From positions 1-64,000 of the forward strand of contig NZ_PYMH01000010.1 of the NCBI RefSeq assembly GCF_003025555.1: DNA of 64,000 bases. Direction: 5' to 3'. Below the pieces are notes generated by a model, which worked only from the letters and a program-made list of their open reading frames with translations, did not search any database and was not told the DNA's origin. This stretch comes from Photobacterium lutimaris (GTDB lineage Bacteria; Pseudomonadota; Gammaproteobacteria; Enterobacterales; Vibrionaceae). The position numbers and the translations under genes were made by a program. Below, in pieces: positions 17,627 to 27,197 of the stretch (positions within the stretch are counted from its first letter, which is position 1; each line of letters opens with the position of its first letter).

Positions 17627-18355
17627 ATGGATTACAGAATTGTCATAGGAAAAAGATTTCAGAATCTTAGTGGCTTGAAGCATTGTATATCAATCGGTGA
17701 TGTTACAGAGTCCGATCGTTTTGTCAGTACGGGAGTGGGGCTCAGCGAAGATGAAAGGAAGTATTTAGCGGGTTGTGAAAATTCTTCAAGCTTGACGGAA
17801 TCACATATAATAAACCCTGCCTACATGAAAGATGGACGGCATCCAACCCATAAAGAAAAAGAAGAAAATATTTTAGTAAATTATGTGTCACAAAGAACCA
17901 AAACACAATATTTCGCAGAGTTAATGCTTGATGGGAATAATGAGTTTCTATTGGATCATGTTAATGGTGTTCATATTCCAGGACTGGTATTTGCCGAATC
18001 CTATCCCAATGAAGCACATGATCTTAACAGTTACAAAAAGACCTTATGCCTTTGGACCAAGCAAGGACTGTTTGAAGAGATCGAGCAAAAGTGCAGCAAG
18101 TATCGTCTGCAGGAGGTCTGGATAATTTGCTCTAGCCCTGGCGATCGCTCGACACAGTCACTGATCACCCAGGTCAAAGAATGCGGGGCGGTACCGGTTA
18201 CCATTCAGTCGCTGGCGCAGATCCCTGAGCGGATTGCCGGCAGGCGTATCGGCGTGCTGTTTGCCCCTATCCCGAAAAACAAGGAGCTGCTATCGATCAA
18301 GTCTTCATTGATTCAAATCGCAGGCCGGGAGGGTACCGTATGCGTATCCTCCTAA
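17627..18355 (+). CDS. AfsA-like hotdog-domain protein with Rossmann-like tail
   Basis: The 242-residue protein is not a clear full-length match to any family. Residues about 70-128 carry the pattern of the A-factor biosynthesis (AfsA) hotdog repeat: HK (75-76), ENILV (80-84), then DHVNGVHIPG and a Glu (110-124), resembling the family motif DH..DH.PG...EA. AfsA enzymes join a beta-ketoacyl chain to dihydroxyacetone phosphate on the way to gamma-butyrolactones. Residues 140-242 alternate strand and helix (VWIICSS, VPVTI, IGVLFAPI, TVCVSS) like half of a short-chain dehydrogenase fold and stop before any YxxxK. Base composition changes from AT-rich to GC-rich near 18050. The product overlaps the MMPL gene by 16 bp. 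Function is unproven. Confidence 0.6.
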   Translation: MDYRIVIGKRFQNLSGLKHCISIGDVTESDRFVSTGVGLSEDERKYLAGCENSSSLTESHIINPAYMKDGRHPTHKEKEENILVNYVSQRTKTQYFAELMLDGNNEFLLDHVNGVHIPGLVFAESYPNEAHDLNSYKKTLCLWTKQGLFEEIEQKCSKYRLQEVWIICSSPGDRSTQSLITQVKECGAVPVTIQSLAQIPERIAGRRIGVLFAPIPKNKELLSIKSSLIQIAGREGTVCVSS

Positions 18356-20646
18356 ACCTCTTAATAAGCTCTCTAAATATGCCCAAGCGGACCCTGTGGT
18401 GGCTGGTAGCCCTGACACTGGTGCTGGGGGCTGGTTTGAAAGATAGCTATTTTGAGGGTGACTACCGGATTTGGTTCAACAAGGGAAGTGAACTGCTTGC
18501 TGCGATCGACTTGATGGAAGAGACCTACAGCAAGTCGGACAATGTCATGCTGGTGCTGACAGATCGTAGCGGTAATATTTTTACTGAGCAGGGACTGGAT
18601 ATCATTGCCCAGATGACGGATGAAGCGTGGCAGATCCCCTATTCAACTCGGGTCGATTCCATCACTAACTACCAGTACAGTTACGCCGAGTACGATGATC
18701 TGATCGTGACAGACTTGTATCTGCCGGGCGAGCCCACTTTTTCGCCGCAGCGAGTCAAAGAGATTGCTCAGGCTGAGCCCGCATTGATGTCCCGGTTGGT
18801 CAGTGATGCACCGGATGTCACCAGTATCAACGTTACGCTCTCCATCCCTCTTTCCGAACAATCATATGCTTATGCCAAGGTTGCCGATCATGCCAGAGAG
18901 ATGAAGGAAAAATATCAGCAGCTCTATCCCAACCTGAAGGTCGGGCTGACGGGGATGGCGATATTGAACCACAGCTTCAACGAAAGCGCCTTGATGGATA
19001 TGGCCACCTTGGTACCTGCAATGTTGCTGGTTATTTTCTTCATGCTGGCGTACATATTGCGCAGCCTGAAGGAGGCTGGGCTGGTAATGCTAGTATTGGC
19101 TTGCACATTATTGATGGTTCAGGGGGTGACTGGCTGGTTAGGGATTTCAATTAACTCCGCCACCGCCAATACCACAACGTTGATCCTAACCTTGTCGGTG
19201 GCTGACTGTATTCATATTCTCAGCTCGTTTCACAGTCGCTATTTTGCCGGAGCGCAGAAAAAGGAGGCGATGGTATATGCTATAAAAAGTAATCTCATGC
19301 CGCTGGTGATTACAAGTATTACTACGGCAGTGGGCTTTCTGACGCTTAACTTTTCCGACTCTCCTCCTATTCGTAACTTTGGCAATATTGTGGCGATAGG
19401 GATGGTGCTAGCCTGTTTGGTGGCAATATTTATGCTGCCTAGCCTTTATTTGCTGTGCAATATCCAGCGGCACCGTATCCGCAGTTTTGATGTTAAACGC
19501 GTTGTTCCGGCAATCATGCGGCGGGGCAAAACGTTGTTCTGGGTTTCGGCCACCGCATTTGGTTTTATGGTGATGGCTTTGCCCAATAACGAGGTGAATA
19601 ACGATTTGGTCCGTTACTTCTCACCCCATACCGAGTTTAGGCAAACGACGGACTATTTTGAGGAAAAAATAGCAGGCCTGACCACCATCGAGTACTCAAT
19701 CATTCATGGTGAGCCGGAAGGGATCAATGCCCCTGAATTTTTGACTATGCTGGAAGACTTTACGCTTTGGCTAAGGCAGCAGCCGGAGACGAATCATGTT
19801 TACAGCCTGAGTGATACTTATAAACGTCTCAATATGAATATTCATAATGATGATCAGGGGTTCTATCAGTTGCCGACTGACCGAGAACTCGCAGCGCAGT
19901 ATTTGCTGCTCTACGAGCTGTCTTTGCCGTTTGGTTTGGATCTTACCAACCAGGTGAATATGGATAAGTCGGCGACCCGGGTCATAGGAACATTCAACAA
20001 TGTTGGCAGCACAGTGATCGTTGCGCTGGAGCTGCGTAGCCGACAGTGGTTTAGCGACAATTATCCGCAATATGCAGTAAATATCGCCAGTGGTCCACTG
20101 ATGTTTGCTCATGTTGGTGAGGCGAATATGACATCGATGCTGGCAGCTAGCGGCTTGTCACTGATCATTATATCTTTTTTGGTGGGGATAGCGCTGCGGT
20201 CGTGGAAGCTTAGTTTTATTTTGTTGGTGCCAACAGTGCTTCCCGCCGCCGCAGGATTTGGTGTGTGGGGGCTGATAGATAGCGAAGTGAATATGGGAAT
20301 ATCCATGGTTTCTTCAATGACCTTCGGTATTATTGTGGATTTTTGCGTGCATATTGCCAGCCGTTATGTCAACAAGCGCCATGCCGGTGAAGGACGTTAT
20401 GAGTCGTTGGTGTATGCGTACGAGAAGGTCCTGATGCCAATTACAGTAACCACGCTGGTTCTGTGTGCGGGATTTTCGATGTTACTGTTCTCAAACTTCC
20501 GCTTCAACTCAGGCATGGGGGCTGTAACAGTGATAGTGATCTCCATGGCCTTGCTGGTTAATGTCTTGCTGCTACCACAGTTGCTCAATTGGTTTGGGGA
20601 TGTCCGGCGCAAAGGTGACAAAGCAAAGGCCCCCTCTCTTGCCTAA
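18340..20646 (+). CDS. MMPL/RND-family transporter
   Basis: The 768-residue inner-membrane protein has the duplicated RND layout. TM1 is near 18-36, with a periplasmic domain to about 225. A five-to-six-helix bundle follows at 226-375 (ANTTTLILTLSVADCIHI, with the acidic proton-relay residue), then TM near 395-410, a second periplasmic domain, and a second bundle at 605-755 (SSMTFGIIVDFCVHI). MMPL proteins export lipids or lipid-like molecules using proton motive force. GGGAGG lies before ATG 18340, inside the end of the AfsA-like gene. With the LolA-like and barrel proteins it suggests a trans-envelope lipid route. Confidence 0.9.
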   Translation: MRILLNLLISSLNMPKRTLWWLVALTLVLGAGLKDSYFEGDYRIWFNKGSELLAAIDLMEETYSKSDNVMLVLTDRSGNIFTEQGLDIIAQMTDEAWQIPYSTRVDSITNYQYSYAEYDDLIVTDLYLPGEPTFSPQRVKEIAQAEPALMSRLVSDAPDVTSINVTLSIPLSEQSYAYAKVADHAREMKEKYQQLYPNLKVGLTGMAILNHSFNESALMDMATLVPAMLLVIFFMLAYILRSLKEAGLVMLVLACTLLMVQGVTGWLGISINSATANTTTLILTLSVADCIHILSSFHSRYFAGAQKKEAMVYAIKSNLMPLVITSITTAVGFLTLNFSDSPPIRNFGNIVAIGMVLACLVAIFMLPSLYLLCNIQRHRIRSFDVKRVVPAIMRRGKTLFWVSATAFGFMVMALPNNEVNNDLVRYFSPHTEFRQTTDYFEEKIAGLTTIEYSIIHGEPEGINAPEFLTMLEDFTLWLRQQPETNHVYSLSDTYKRLNMNIHNDDQGFYQLPTDRELAAQYLLLYELSLPFGLDLTNQVNMDKSATRVIGTFNNVGSTVIVALELRSRQWFSDNYPQYAVNIASGPLMFAHVGEANMTSMLAASGLSLIIISFLVGIALRSWKLSFILLVPTVLPAAAGFGVWGLIDSEVNMGISMVSSMTFGIIVDFCVHIASRYVNKRHAGEGRYESLVYAYEKVLMPITVTTLVLCAGFSMLLFSNFRFNSGMGAVTVIVISMALLVNVLLLPQLLNWFGDVRRKGDKAKAPSLA

Positions 20647-20665
20647 AGCGGGGGCTGAAAAGAAG

Positions 20666-20693
20666 AAACGCGACCTGAGGTCGCGTTTTTTTA
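20666..20693. terminator. Bidirectional terminator
   Basis: AAACGCGACCT and AGGTCGCGTTT form a near-perfect palindrome with T-runs on both strands, between the MMPL gene and convergent purN. Confidence 0.92.
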
Positions 20694-20725
20694 TGCCTGT
20701 TTCTAGCGTGAGCTGCCGGGGGGGC

Positions 20726-21370
20726 TTACTCGTCGGTTGCATATCCCGTGACTGGCAATGCATGGCCGTCAAAAACGGCGTGACCGTCAGTCATAACGGC
20801 GCGGCTTTGCAGACACCAGTTAGCGACCATAGGGTAGATACGATGCTCTTGCTCCTGTACTCGGGCCAGTACTTCATCGGCACTATCGCCAGCAAAGATT
20901 GGTACCTTGGCTTGGAGGATCACCGGGCCGCCATCGAGCTGTTCGGTAACGAAATGGACACTGGTTCCGTGTTCGTCATCACCGGCGTCGATAGCCCGCT
21001 GGTGGGTATTGAGCCCGGGATATTTTGGCAGCAAAGAGGGGTGAACATTGATCATCCGCCCTTCATAATGGCGAACGAATTCACCACTGAGGATCCGCAT
21101 GAAGCCGGCCAGGATCACCAGATCCGGTTGGTAGCTATCGATTCGCTCAGCCATGGCCTGATCAAACGCCGCTCGGTCAGCATAGTCAGCCGCAGAAAGG
21201 TGCAGGGCATCAAGACCGGCTTGGCGGGCACGCTCTAATCCGTAAGCGTCAGCCTTGTTAGACAAAACCGCGCTGATGCGGGCGTCCTTGATGATGCCTG
21301 ACTCGCAGGCATCAATCATTGCTTGAAGATTAGAGCCGTTGCCTGAGATGAGAACAACGATATTCTTCAT
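20726..21370 (-). CDS. purN: Phosphoribosylglycinamide formyltransferase 1
   Basis: The 214-residue GART enzyme transfers formyl from 10-formyl-THF to GAR in purine synthesis. The phosphate/substrate loop SGNGSNLQ (9-16), NVHPSLLP (108-115, with catalytic N108 and H110) and the Asp in QLDGGPV (146) are present. It starts 3 bp after purM; purM-purN is a conserved operon. Confidence 0.97.
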   Translation of the reverse strand: MKNIVVLISGNGSNLQAMIDACESGIIKDARISAVLSNKADAYGLERARQAGLDALHLSAADYADRAAFDQAMAERIDSYQPDLVILAGFMRILSGEFVRHYEGRMINVHPSLLPKYPGLNTHQRAIDAGDDEHGTSVHFVTEQLDGGPVILQAKVPIFAGDSADEVLARVQEQEHRIYPMVANWCLQSRAVMTDGHAVFDGHALPVTGYATDE

Positions 21371-21373
21371 GGT

Positions 21374-22414
21374 TTACAGGATCTCCACCTGCTCTTCGCC
21401 TTCGTTTGCGTTAGCAATGTGGCCCAGCAGCCATGCGCTTTCGCCTTCGGCATTGAGGATACTGATCGCTTGCTCTGCTTGTGCTTTTGGCAGGGCAATC
21501 ACCAGACCGACACCACAGTTGAAGGTACGGTACATCTCGTAGGTATCAACGTTTCCGGCTTCTTGTAGCCAGTTAAATACAGTTGGCCACTGCCAGCTGT
21601 TACCGTCAACAACCGCTTTCGTGCCCTGTGGCAGAACGCGCGGGATGTTTTCCCAGAAACCACCGCCAGTGATGTGGGAGATAGCGTGAACATCACAGCT
21701 TTCCATCATCTTAAGGGTTGATTTCACGTAGATTTTGGTTGGTTCAAGCAGGTGGTCAGAAAGTGCTTTGCCTTCTAGATCCTGGTTAAGGTCAGCATTT
21801 GAAACCTCAAGGATTTTACGGATCAGCGAGAAGCCATTTGAGTGTGGGCCGCTTGACGCTACAGCAATCAGGGCATCACCTTCAGCAACCTTGCTGCCAT
21901 CAATGATGTCAGCTTTTTCAACAACGCCAACACAGAAGCCGGCAACGTCGTAATCTTCGCCGTGGTACATGCCCGGCATTTCTGCCGTTTCACCACCGAT
22001 CAGTGCACAACCTGACTGGATACAACCTTCACCGATACCAGCAACAACATCGGCAGCGGTATCTACATCTAGCTTGCCTGTTGCATAGTAGTCAAGGAAG
22101 AACAGTGGCTCGCCACCTTGTACGATCAAATCGTTGACACACATGGCAACCAAATCGATACCAATAGTGTCGTGTTTTTTCAGATCCATCGCCAGGCGCA
22201 GTTTTGTACCCACACCGTCTGTACCAGATACCAGTACTGGCTCTTTGTACTTGGTCGGCAGGCTACATAGTGCGCCGAAACCGCCAATACCGCCCATGAC
22301 CTCAGGACGGTGGGTGCGTTTTACCACCCCTTTAATACGATCAACTAATGCATTACCTGCATCGATATCAACACCAGCATCTTTGTAGCTAAGAGAAGAG
22401 TTATTGCCGCTCAC
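21374..22414 (-). CDS. purM: Phosphoribosylformylglycinamidine cyclo-ligase (AIR synthetase)
   Basis: The 346-residue enzyme closes FGAM to AIR with [16 protein letters not shown], the glycine-rich [12 protein letters not shown] and [13 protein letters not shown] are family motifs. It initiates at GTG (22414) with GAGGA upstream. It is the first gene of purMN and is preceded by a PurR operator. Confidence 0.97.
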   Translation of the reverse strand: MSGNNSSLSYKDAGVDIDAGNALVDRIKGVVKRTHRPEVMGGIGGFGALCSLPTKYKEPVLVSGTDGVGTKLRLAMDLKKHDTIGIDLVAMCVNDLIVQGGEPLFFLDYYATGKLDVDTAADVVAGIGEGCIQSGCALIGGETAEMPGMYHGEDYDVAGFCVGVVEKADIIDGSKVAEGDALIAVASSGPHSNGFSLIRKILEVSNADLNQDLEGKALSDHLLEPTKIYVKSTLKMMESCDVHAISHITGGGFWENIPRVLPQGTKAVVDGNSWQWPTVFNWLQEAGNVDTYEMYRTFNCGVGLVIALPKAQAEQAISILNAEGESAWLLGHIANANEGEEQVEIL

Positions 22415-22454
22415 AGGAGTTTCCTCAACGTATTAAAGTAAAAAAAGCGGGGGT

Positions 22455-22460
22455 ATGATA
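22455..22460 (-). promoter_or_regulatory. Putative -10 of the purMN promoter
   Basis: TATCAT on the minus strand lies about 41 bp upstream of the GTG. A weak TTTCCT -35 lies 18 bp upstream and overlaps the PurR operator. Confidence 0.5.
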
Positions 22461-22478
22461 ACAGCAGTCAGGGCGGAA

Positions 22479-22494
22479 AGGAAAACGTTTGCGT
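22479..22494 (-). promoter_or_regulatory. PurR operator of purMN
   Basis: On the minus strand the site reads ACGCAAACGTTTTCCT, essentially the E. coli PurR consensus (ACGCAAACGTTTTCGT). It overlaps the -35 region of the purMN promoter, so purine-dependent repression is expected. Confidence 0.88.
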
Positions 22495-22565
22495 CAATAT
22501 TTATCACTGAGTATTTCCTGAGCAAATAACCGTTGCACCCCTACCAGAGCACAAATGGTCTAGTG

Positions 22566-22571
22566 TATAAT
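22566..22571 (+). promoter_or_regulatory. Putative -10 of upp
   Basis: TATAAT lies 40 bp before the upp ATG. No convincing -35 lies at 16-18 bp. Confidence 0.5.
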
Positions 22572-22610
22572 GGTGCGATTTTTTGAATTTAATTTGCCTA
22601 GGAGTCAGAG

Positions 22611-23237
22611 ATGAAAGTCGTTGAGGTTAAACACCCACTAGTAAAACATAAGATTGGTCTTATGCGCGAAGGTGACATCAGCACTAAGCGATTCCGTGAG
22701 CTAGCGACGGAAGTAGGCAGCTTGTTGACATATGAAGCGACTTCAGACTTCGAAACAGAAAAAGTTACCATTGACGGCTGGAATGGTCCAGTTGAAATTG
22801 ACCAGCTAAAAGGCAAAAAAGTAACAGTCGTGCCAATCCTGCGTGCAGGTCTTGGTATGATGGACGGCGTGCTTGAGCATATGCCAAGTGCACGTATCAG
22901 CGTGGTGGGTATTTACCGTGACGAAGAAACGCTTGAGCCAGTTCCTTATTTCAACAAGCTAGCATCTAACATCGATGAGCGTATTGCACTGGTTGTTGAC
23001 CCGATGCTGGCAACTGGCGGCTCAATGATTGCGACCCTTGACCTTCTCAAAGAGCAAGGCTGTAAGCAATTCAAGGTATTGGTACTGGTTGCGGCACCTG
23101 AGGGTATTGCAGCTCTTGAAAAAGCCCACCCAGATGTCGAGCTTTATACGGCGGCAATCGATGAGAAGCTGAACGACAAAGGCTACATCGTACCGGGCCT
23201 AGGTGATGCGGGTGACAAGATCTTCGGTACTAAATAA
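22611..23237 (+). CDS. upp: Uracil phosphoribosyltransferase
   Basis: The 208-residue enzyme makes UMP from uracil and PRPP in pyrimidine salvage. [11 protein letters not shown] (129-139) is the PRPP-binding loop, and [14 protein letters not shown] closes the uracil site at the C-terminus. It is divergent from purM and convergent with the permease gene; in E. coli the permease uraA lies in the same operon as upp instead. Confidence 0.97.
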   Translation: MKVVEVKHPLVKHKIGLMREGDISTKRFRELATEVGSLLTYEATSDFETEKVTIDGWNGPVEIDQLKGKKVTVVPILRAGLGMMDGVLEHMPSARISVVGIYRDEETLEPVPYFNKLASNIDERIALVVDPMLATGGSMIATLDLLKEQGCKQFKVLVLVAAPEGIAALEKAHPDVELYTAAIDEKLNDKGYIVPGLGDAGDKIFGTK

Positions 23238-23273
23238 GCACCGTACTGTACTTTTAGAAAGTAAGTAGAAAAC

Positions 23274-23303
23274 AAAAAGCCGGATAATAATCCGGCTTTT
23301 TTA
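23274..23303. terminator. Bidirectional terminator between upp and permease gene
   Basis: AAAAGCCGGAT and ATCCGGCTTTT pair around AATA, with T-runs on both strands. Confidence 0.92.
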
Positions 23304-23323
23304 TACCTGTAGTTCTCAATCGA

Positions 23324-24577
23324 TTACTTGTCGGATGCTTCTTCCATCTGGGCATTATCGACCACATGGCTCTCGCCCAAATCATCAGGCAAGATCAGAT
23401 TTAGCAAAATAGCCACGATACCACACAGGCTGACACCCTGTAGACTGAACTCTCCGATACCAAAAGCCATGCCACCGATACCAAATACCAGTGTTACCGC
23501 GACTATCACTAGGTTGCGTGCCTTGTGCAGGTCAACCTGATTTTTGATCAAGGTATTGAGGCCGACAGTGGCAATGGAGCCGAACAGCAGGATCATGATG
23601 CCGCCCATGACCGGCACCGGAATGGTTTGCAGCATTGCGCCTAGCTTACCGACAAAGGCCAGTACCAGAGCGGTGACGGCAGCGTAGGTCATGATCACCG
23701 GGTTGAATGCTTTGGTTAGCATTACGGCACCGGTGACTTCAGAGTAAGTGGTATTTGGTGGCGCGCCGAACATAGACGCAGCGATTGTCGCTACCCCGTC
23801 ACCCGCCATGGTACGGTGCAGACCTGGTTTTTTCAGGTAGTCTTTGCCCGTCACATTTGAAATGGCCAACATATCGCCAACGTGCTCAACGGCTGGTGCA
23901 ATGGCCACCGGGATCATGAACAGCACCGCATTGATATTGAATTCAGGGAAGGTGAAGTTAGGAAGTGCTAACCAAGCCGCCTGTTGAACCGCGGTGAAGT
24001 CAACAACGCCAAAGCCAAGACTGACCAGATAACCGGTAACGATACCCGCCATAATCGGTACTAGTTTGAAAAAGCCCTTGGCAAATACGCTGAAGGCAAT
24101 GGTAACCAACAGTGAGATGGCAGAAATCCACAGGGCGGCATCGCCATTAACGAGCTGTACCGCGCCGTCACCCGTTTTACCCAGCGCCATATTCACAGCG
24201 GCTGGTGCTAAGCCAAGGCCGATAACCATGATCACCGGGCCGACAACAACAGGCGGTAGCAGCTTGTGGATGATTGCTACACCGCGGACCTTGATAATCG
24301 CTCCCATGCAGACGTAGATCACACCGGCCATCATTAGGCCGCCCATGGTCGCAGGGATCCCCCAGGTTTGTACGCCGTACATGATAGGGGCAATAAAAGC
24401 AAAAGAGGAGGCGAGGAAGATAGGGACGGAACGTTTGGTGATGACTTGAAAGAGGAGAGTACCGATACCGGCACCGAAGAGGGCAACGTTGGGATCCAGT
24501 CCGGTAAGAAGCGGTACCAGAACCAATGCGCCAAATGCGACGAAAAGCATTTGAGCACCCTGTAATATCTGCATCAT
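23324..24577 (-). CDS. uraA: Uracil/xanthine:proton symporter (UraA-like)
   Basis: The 417-residue nucleobase-ascorbate transporter (NCS2) has about 12-14 membrane segments. Family motifs include ASSFAFIAPI, VAIAPAVEHVGDMLAISNVTGKDY (with the key Glu) and FGAPPNTTYSEVTGAV. It imports uracil or related bases. The start is at either of two adjacent ATG codons. A PurR-like site upstream places it in the nucleobase regulon and leaves xanthine or other purines possible as substrate. Confidence 0.88.
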   Translation of the reverse strand: MMQILQGAQMLFVAFGALVLVPLLTGLDPNVALFGAGIGTLLFQVITKRSVPIFLASSFAFIAPIMYGVQTWGIPATMGGLMMAGVIYVCMGAIIKVRGVAIIHKLLPPVVVGPVIMVIGLGLAPAAVNMALGKTGDGAVQLVNGDAALWISAISLLVTIAFSVFAKGFFKLVPIMAGIVTGYLVSLGFGVVDFTAVQQAAWLALPNFTFPEFNINAVLFMIPVAIAPAVEHVGDMLAISNVTGKDYLKKPGLHRTMAGDGVATIAASMFGAPPNTTYSEVTGAVMLTKAFNPVIMTYAAVTALVLAFVGKLGAMLQTIPVPVMGGIMILLFGSIATVGLNTLIKNQVDLHKARNLVIVAVTLVFGIGGMAFGIGEFSLQGVSLCGIVAILLNLILPDDLGESHVVDNAQMEEASDK

Positions 24578-24870
24578 GTTTGAATTCCACCCTAGCTGTA
24601 AAAAAAATCGCGGAATGTTAGCACAGAGGCAACCGTTTACCTACAGGTTATCGGCTAAATCGTCGAAAAAGGGATCTCAGCATTATTTTGTGATGTATAA
24701 GATTAAAATTTGCAGAACATTGACGTTGAATGTTGTCTATTGGCAAAGACTTATAAAAAGTTGGGAACAGAAAAATACAATTGAATGACTTTTTTGTGTG
24801 GGAAGCTGTTGCCCCGCGAGATATGTTCAATTTATGATCGGGTATTAACTTTAGTGATAACGAGTACTTT
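24578..24870. promoter_or_regulatory. Divergent promoter region, permease gene / DUF2066 gene
   Basis: This 293-bp AT-rich interval has no credible gene. It holds the PurR-like site at 24627-24642 near the permease side. Nothing else specific could be assigned. Confidence 0.5.
24627..24642 (-). promoter_or_regulatory. PurR-like operator upstream of the permease gene
   Basis: AGGCAACCGTTTACCT matches 12 of 16 positions of the PurR consensus and keeps the central CG and flanking dyad. It sits 50-65 bp before the permease ATG, just upstream of a TAACAT that could be the -10. Confidence 0.5.
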
Positions 24871-26091
24871 ATGTTGCGTATTGCATTACTTTTCTTGGCA
24901 CTATTGGCCTTGCCGCTGAAGGCAGCCACGGTGACCAACCTTTATCAGGCACAGGTTGCCCTGCCTGATACGGATCGCCAATCCGAGCAAGCAGCCAGAA
25001 AGCAGGCTCTGGAGCAGGTACTGATTAAGGTATCGGGGCAGAGCAACATCGTTGAAAACGAAATCGTTGCCAAGGCGCTGGGAAGCAGTAACCAATATGT
25101 CAGCCAGTTCAGCTATGCCAACCGTGAAGGTCAGCGTACTCTAGTACTGACGTTTGACCGTACCCGCATCCACACCTTGTTGACCCAGGCCAACTCAACC
25201 TTCTGGAGCGAGCAGCGCCCGAGTGTGCTGGTATGGCTGGTGGAAGATGCTAACCGCAGTCGTAATATTATCTGGGATCAGACCAATAGCGAGTTAGCCC
25301 GTCGCATCAAGAGCGAGGGTGAACGCCGTGGTGTTCCGGTGTTGATGCCAATTGGTGATTTTGAAGATGTAACCGCTGTCAGCACGCCGGATATCTGGGG
25401 GGGCTTTGTTCAGCCTATCGCCGCCGCTAGCCAGCGCTACCAGCCACAGGCGGTATTGGTGGTGCGTGCCCGTCAGCAGGACAATGGGCAAATAGCCCTG
25501 ACTTGGCAACTTTATTCAGGCAATGTCGAACAGCTAGGCCGCAATCAGGTTGCACCATCCGAAGGCCGCAATGGTGGCGAGACACTGACGTCGGTTGCTC
25601 TGATGGTTGATAGCGTGGCAGATATTCTTGGGGCCAAATATGCGGTGCCACTCGGCGGAGACACCAGCAGCCAGTTGGCCGTGGTGGTTGAGAATATTCA
25701 ATCGTCGCAAGACTTCTTTACCCTTGAACGTATGCTCACCGATCTGACATCGGTTGCTGCCGTTAACGCCTATCGGATTCAAGGTGACCGGGTTGAGTTT
25801 ACGGTTCAATTGCTTAGCACCGAGGACGTGTTCCAGCGTGAACTAAGCCAAGATAGCCGCTTGTCAGCCGTGACCACGCCGGTGGTTGAGCAATATGAGC
25901 CGGCACCACAGCCAGAAGGCATGATTCGAGCAACGGATGTGTCTGCGACGGGCGAGCCTGTGCTTGGTCAACCATCGGATGTTGATGTTTCGGACACAGA
26001 GCAGCTTAACAGCGACATTAAGGTTGAAACCAAACCAGCGAAGCAGGCTGCAGTGTTCAGCTGGTCTAATTCGTCGTCAGCAGCGTTGTAA
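24871..26091 (+). CDS. DUF2066 domain-containing exported protein
   Basis: The 406-residue product has a signal peptide (about 1-19, ending LKAAT). The DUF2066 pattern follows, with VLIKVSGQSNIVENEIV, LVLTFDRTRIHTLL and PSVLVWLVEDANRSRNII, then a C-terminal acidic low-complexity segment (about 335-390). It is a periplasmic or membrane-associated protein of unknown function, conserved in Vibrio next to the purMN-upp-permease cluster. It is followed by its own terminator. Confidence 0.82.
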   Translation: MLRIALLFLALLALPLKAATVTNLYQAQVALPDTDRQSEQAARKQALEQVLIKVSGQSNIVENEIVAKALGSSNQYVSQFSYANREGQRTLVLTFDRTRIHTLLTQANSTFWSEQRPSVLVWLVEDANRSRNIIWDQTNSELARRIKSEGERRGVPVLMPIGDFEDVTAVSTPDIWGGFVQPIAAASQRYQPQAVLVVRARQQDNGQIALTWQLYSGNVEQLGRNQVAPSEGRNGGETLTSVALMVDSVADILGAKYAVPLGGDTSSQLAVVVENIQSSQDFFTLERMLTDLTSVAAVNAYRIQGDRVEFTVQLLSTEDVFQRELSQDSRLSAVTTPVVEQYEPAPQPEGMIRATDVSATGEPVLGQPSDVDVSDTEQLNSDIKVETKPAKQAAVFSWSNSSSAAL

Positions 26092-26122
26092 GTAGTTACT
26101 TACAGATACAGGCTGAACAATA

Positions 26123-26150
26123 AAAAACGGTGGCTTGGGCCACCGTTTTT
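26123..26150. terminator. Bidirectional terminator
   Basis: AAAACGGTGGC and GCCACCGTTTT pair around TTGG, with T on the plus strand and an A-run on the other side. It separates the DUF2066 gene from convergent DUF2069. Confidence 0.92.
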
Positions 26151-26170
26151 GTGCGTATCCATAGCAGGCA

Positions 26171-26596
26171 TTACCGCCCTTCGTGTTGGGCTTTTTCTTC
26201 CTTCTCGACCTGAGACAGTTTTTTCAGCTTCAGTCCTAGTTCCCTGCCACGGTGGCGGGCAAACAGAATATTGGCGATGAAGGCACTGGTTGTCAGTGCC
26301 AGCTCGACCAATGCCAGCCAGCGCTCTCCATCGTCGACCCACAGGATGGTCAGGGCGTGGAGAAAGTAAAACATCAGGATGAAGTTGGCCCATGCGTGGG
26401 TATACGGTTTTCCAGCCAAAATGCCTTTGAGCGGAAGCAGTAACGGTAGGGCCCAGACCGCAGCCATTGCCATGGGGTTAATATGCGGGTGCGGTGACAG
26501 GCTCGCTTGCCACAGTATGACCCAGGCCAAGAGGCCGAGATTGGCCGACACGGCGAAGTAGCGCAACAAGCGCGTTTTTTTCTGCATAACAGTCAT
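26171..26596 (-). CDS. DUF2069 inner-membrane protein
   Basis: The 141-residue protein has four hydrophobic segments and a charged C-terminal tail, in the DUF2069 pattern. The ATG at 26596 is chosen because AAGGA lies 8 bp upstream. The frame continues upstream to 26776, but that part overlaps the wrbA gene and would give a non-conserved hydrophilic extension. The gene starts 4 bp after the wrbA stop, so they are cotranscribed. Function is unknown. Confidence 0.82.
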   Translation of the reverse strand: MTVMQKKTRLLRYFAVSANLGLLAWVILWQASLSPHPHINPMAMAAVWALPLLLPLKGILAGKPYTHAWANFILMFYFLHALTILWVDDGERWLALVELALTTSAFIANILFARHRGRELGLKLKKLSQVEKEEKAQHEGR

Positions 26597-26600
26597 GGCT

Positions 26601-27197
<597 letters not shown>

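Noticed and set aside
20561-21238. Plus-strand open frame running past the MMPL stop and opposite purN
   Set aside because: It crosses the bidirectional terminator and lies antisense to purN, with no homology-like features.
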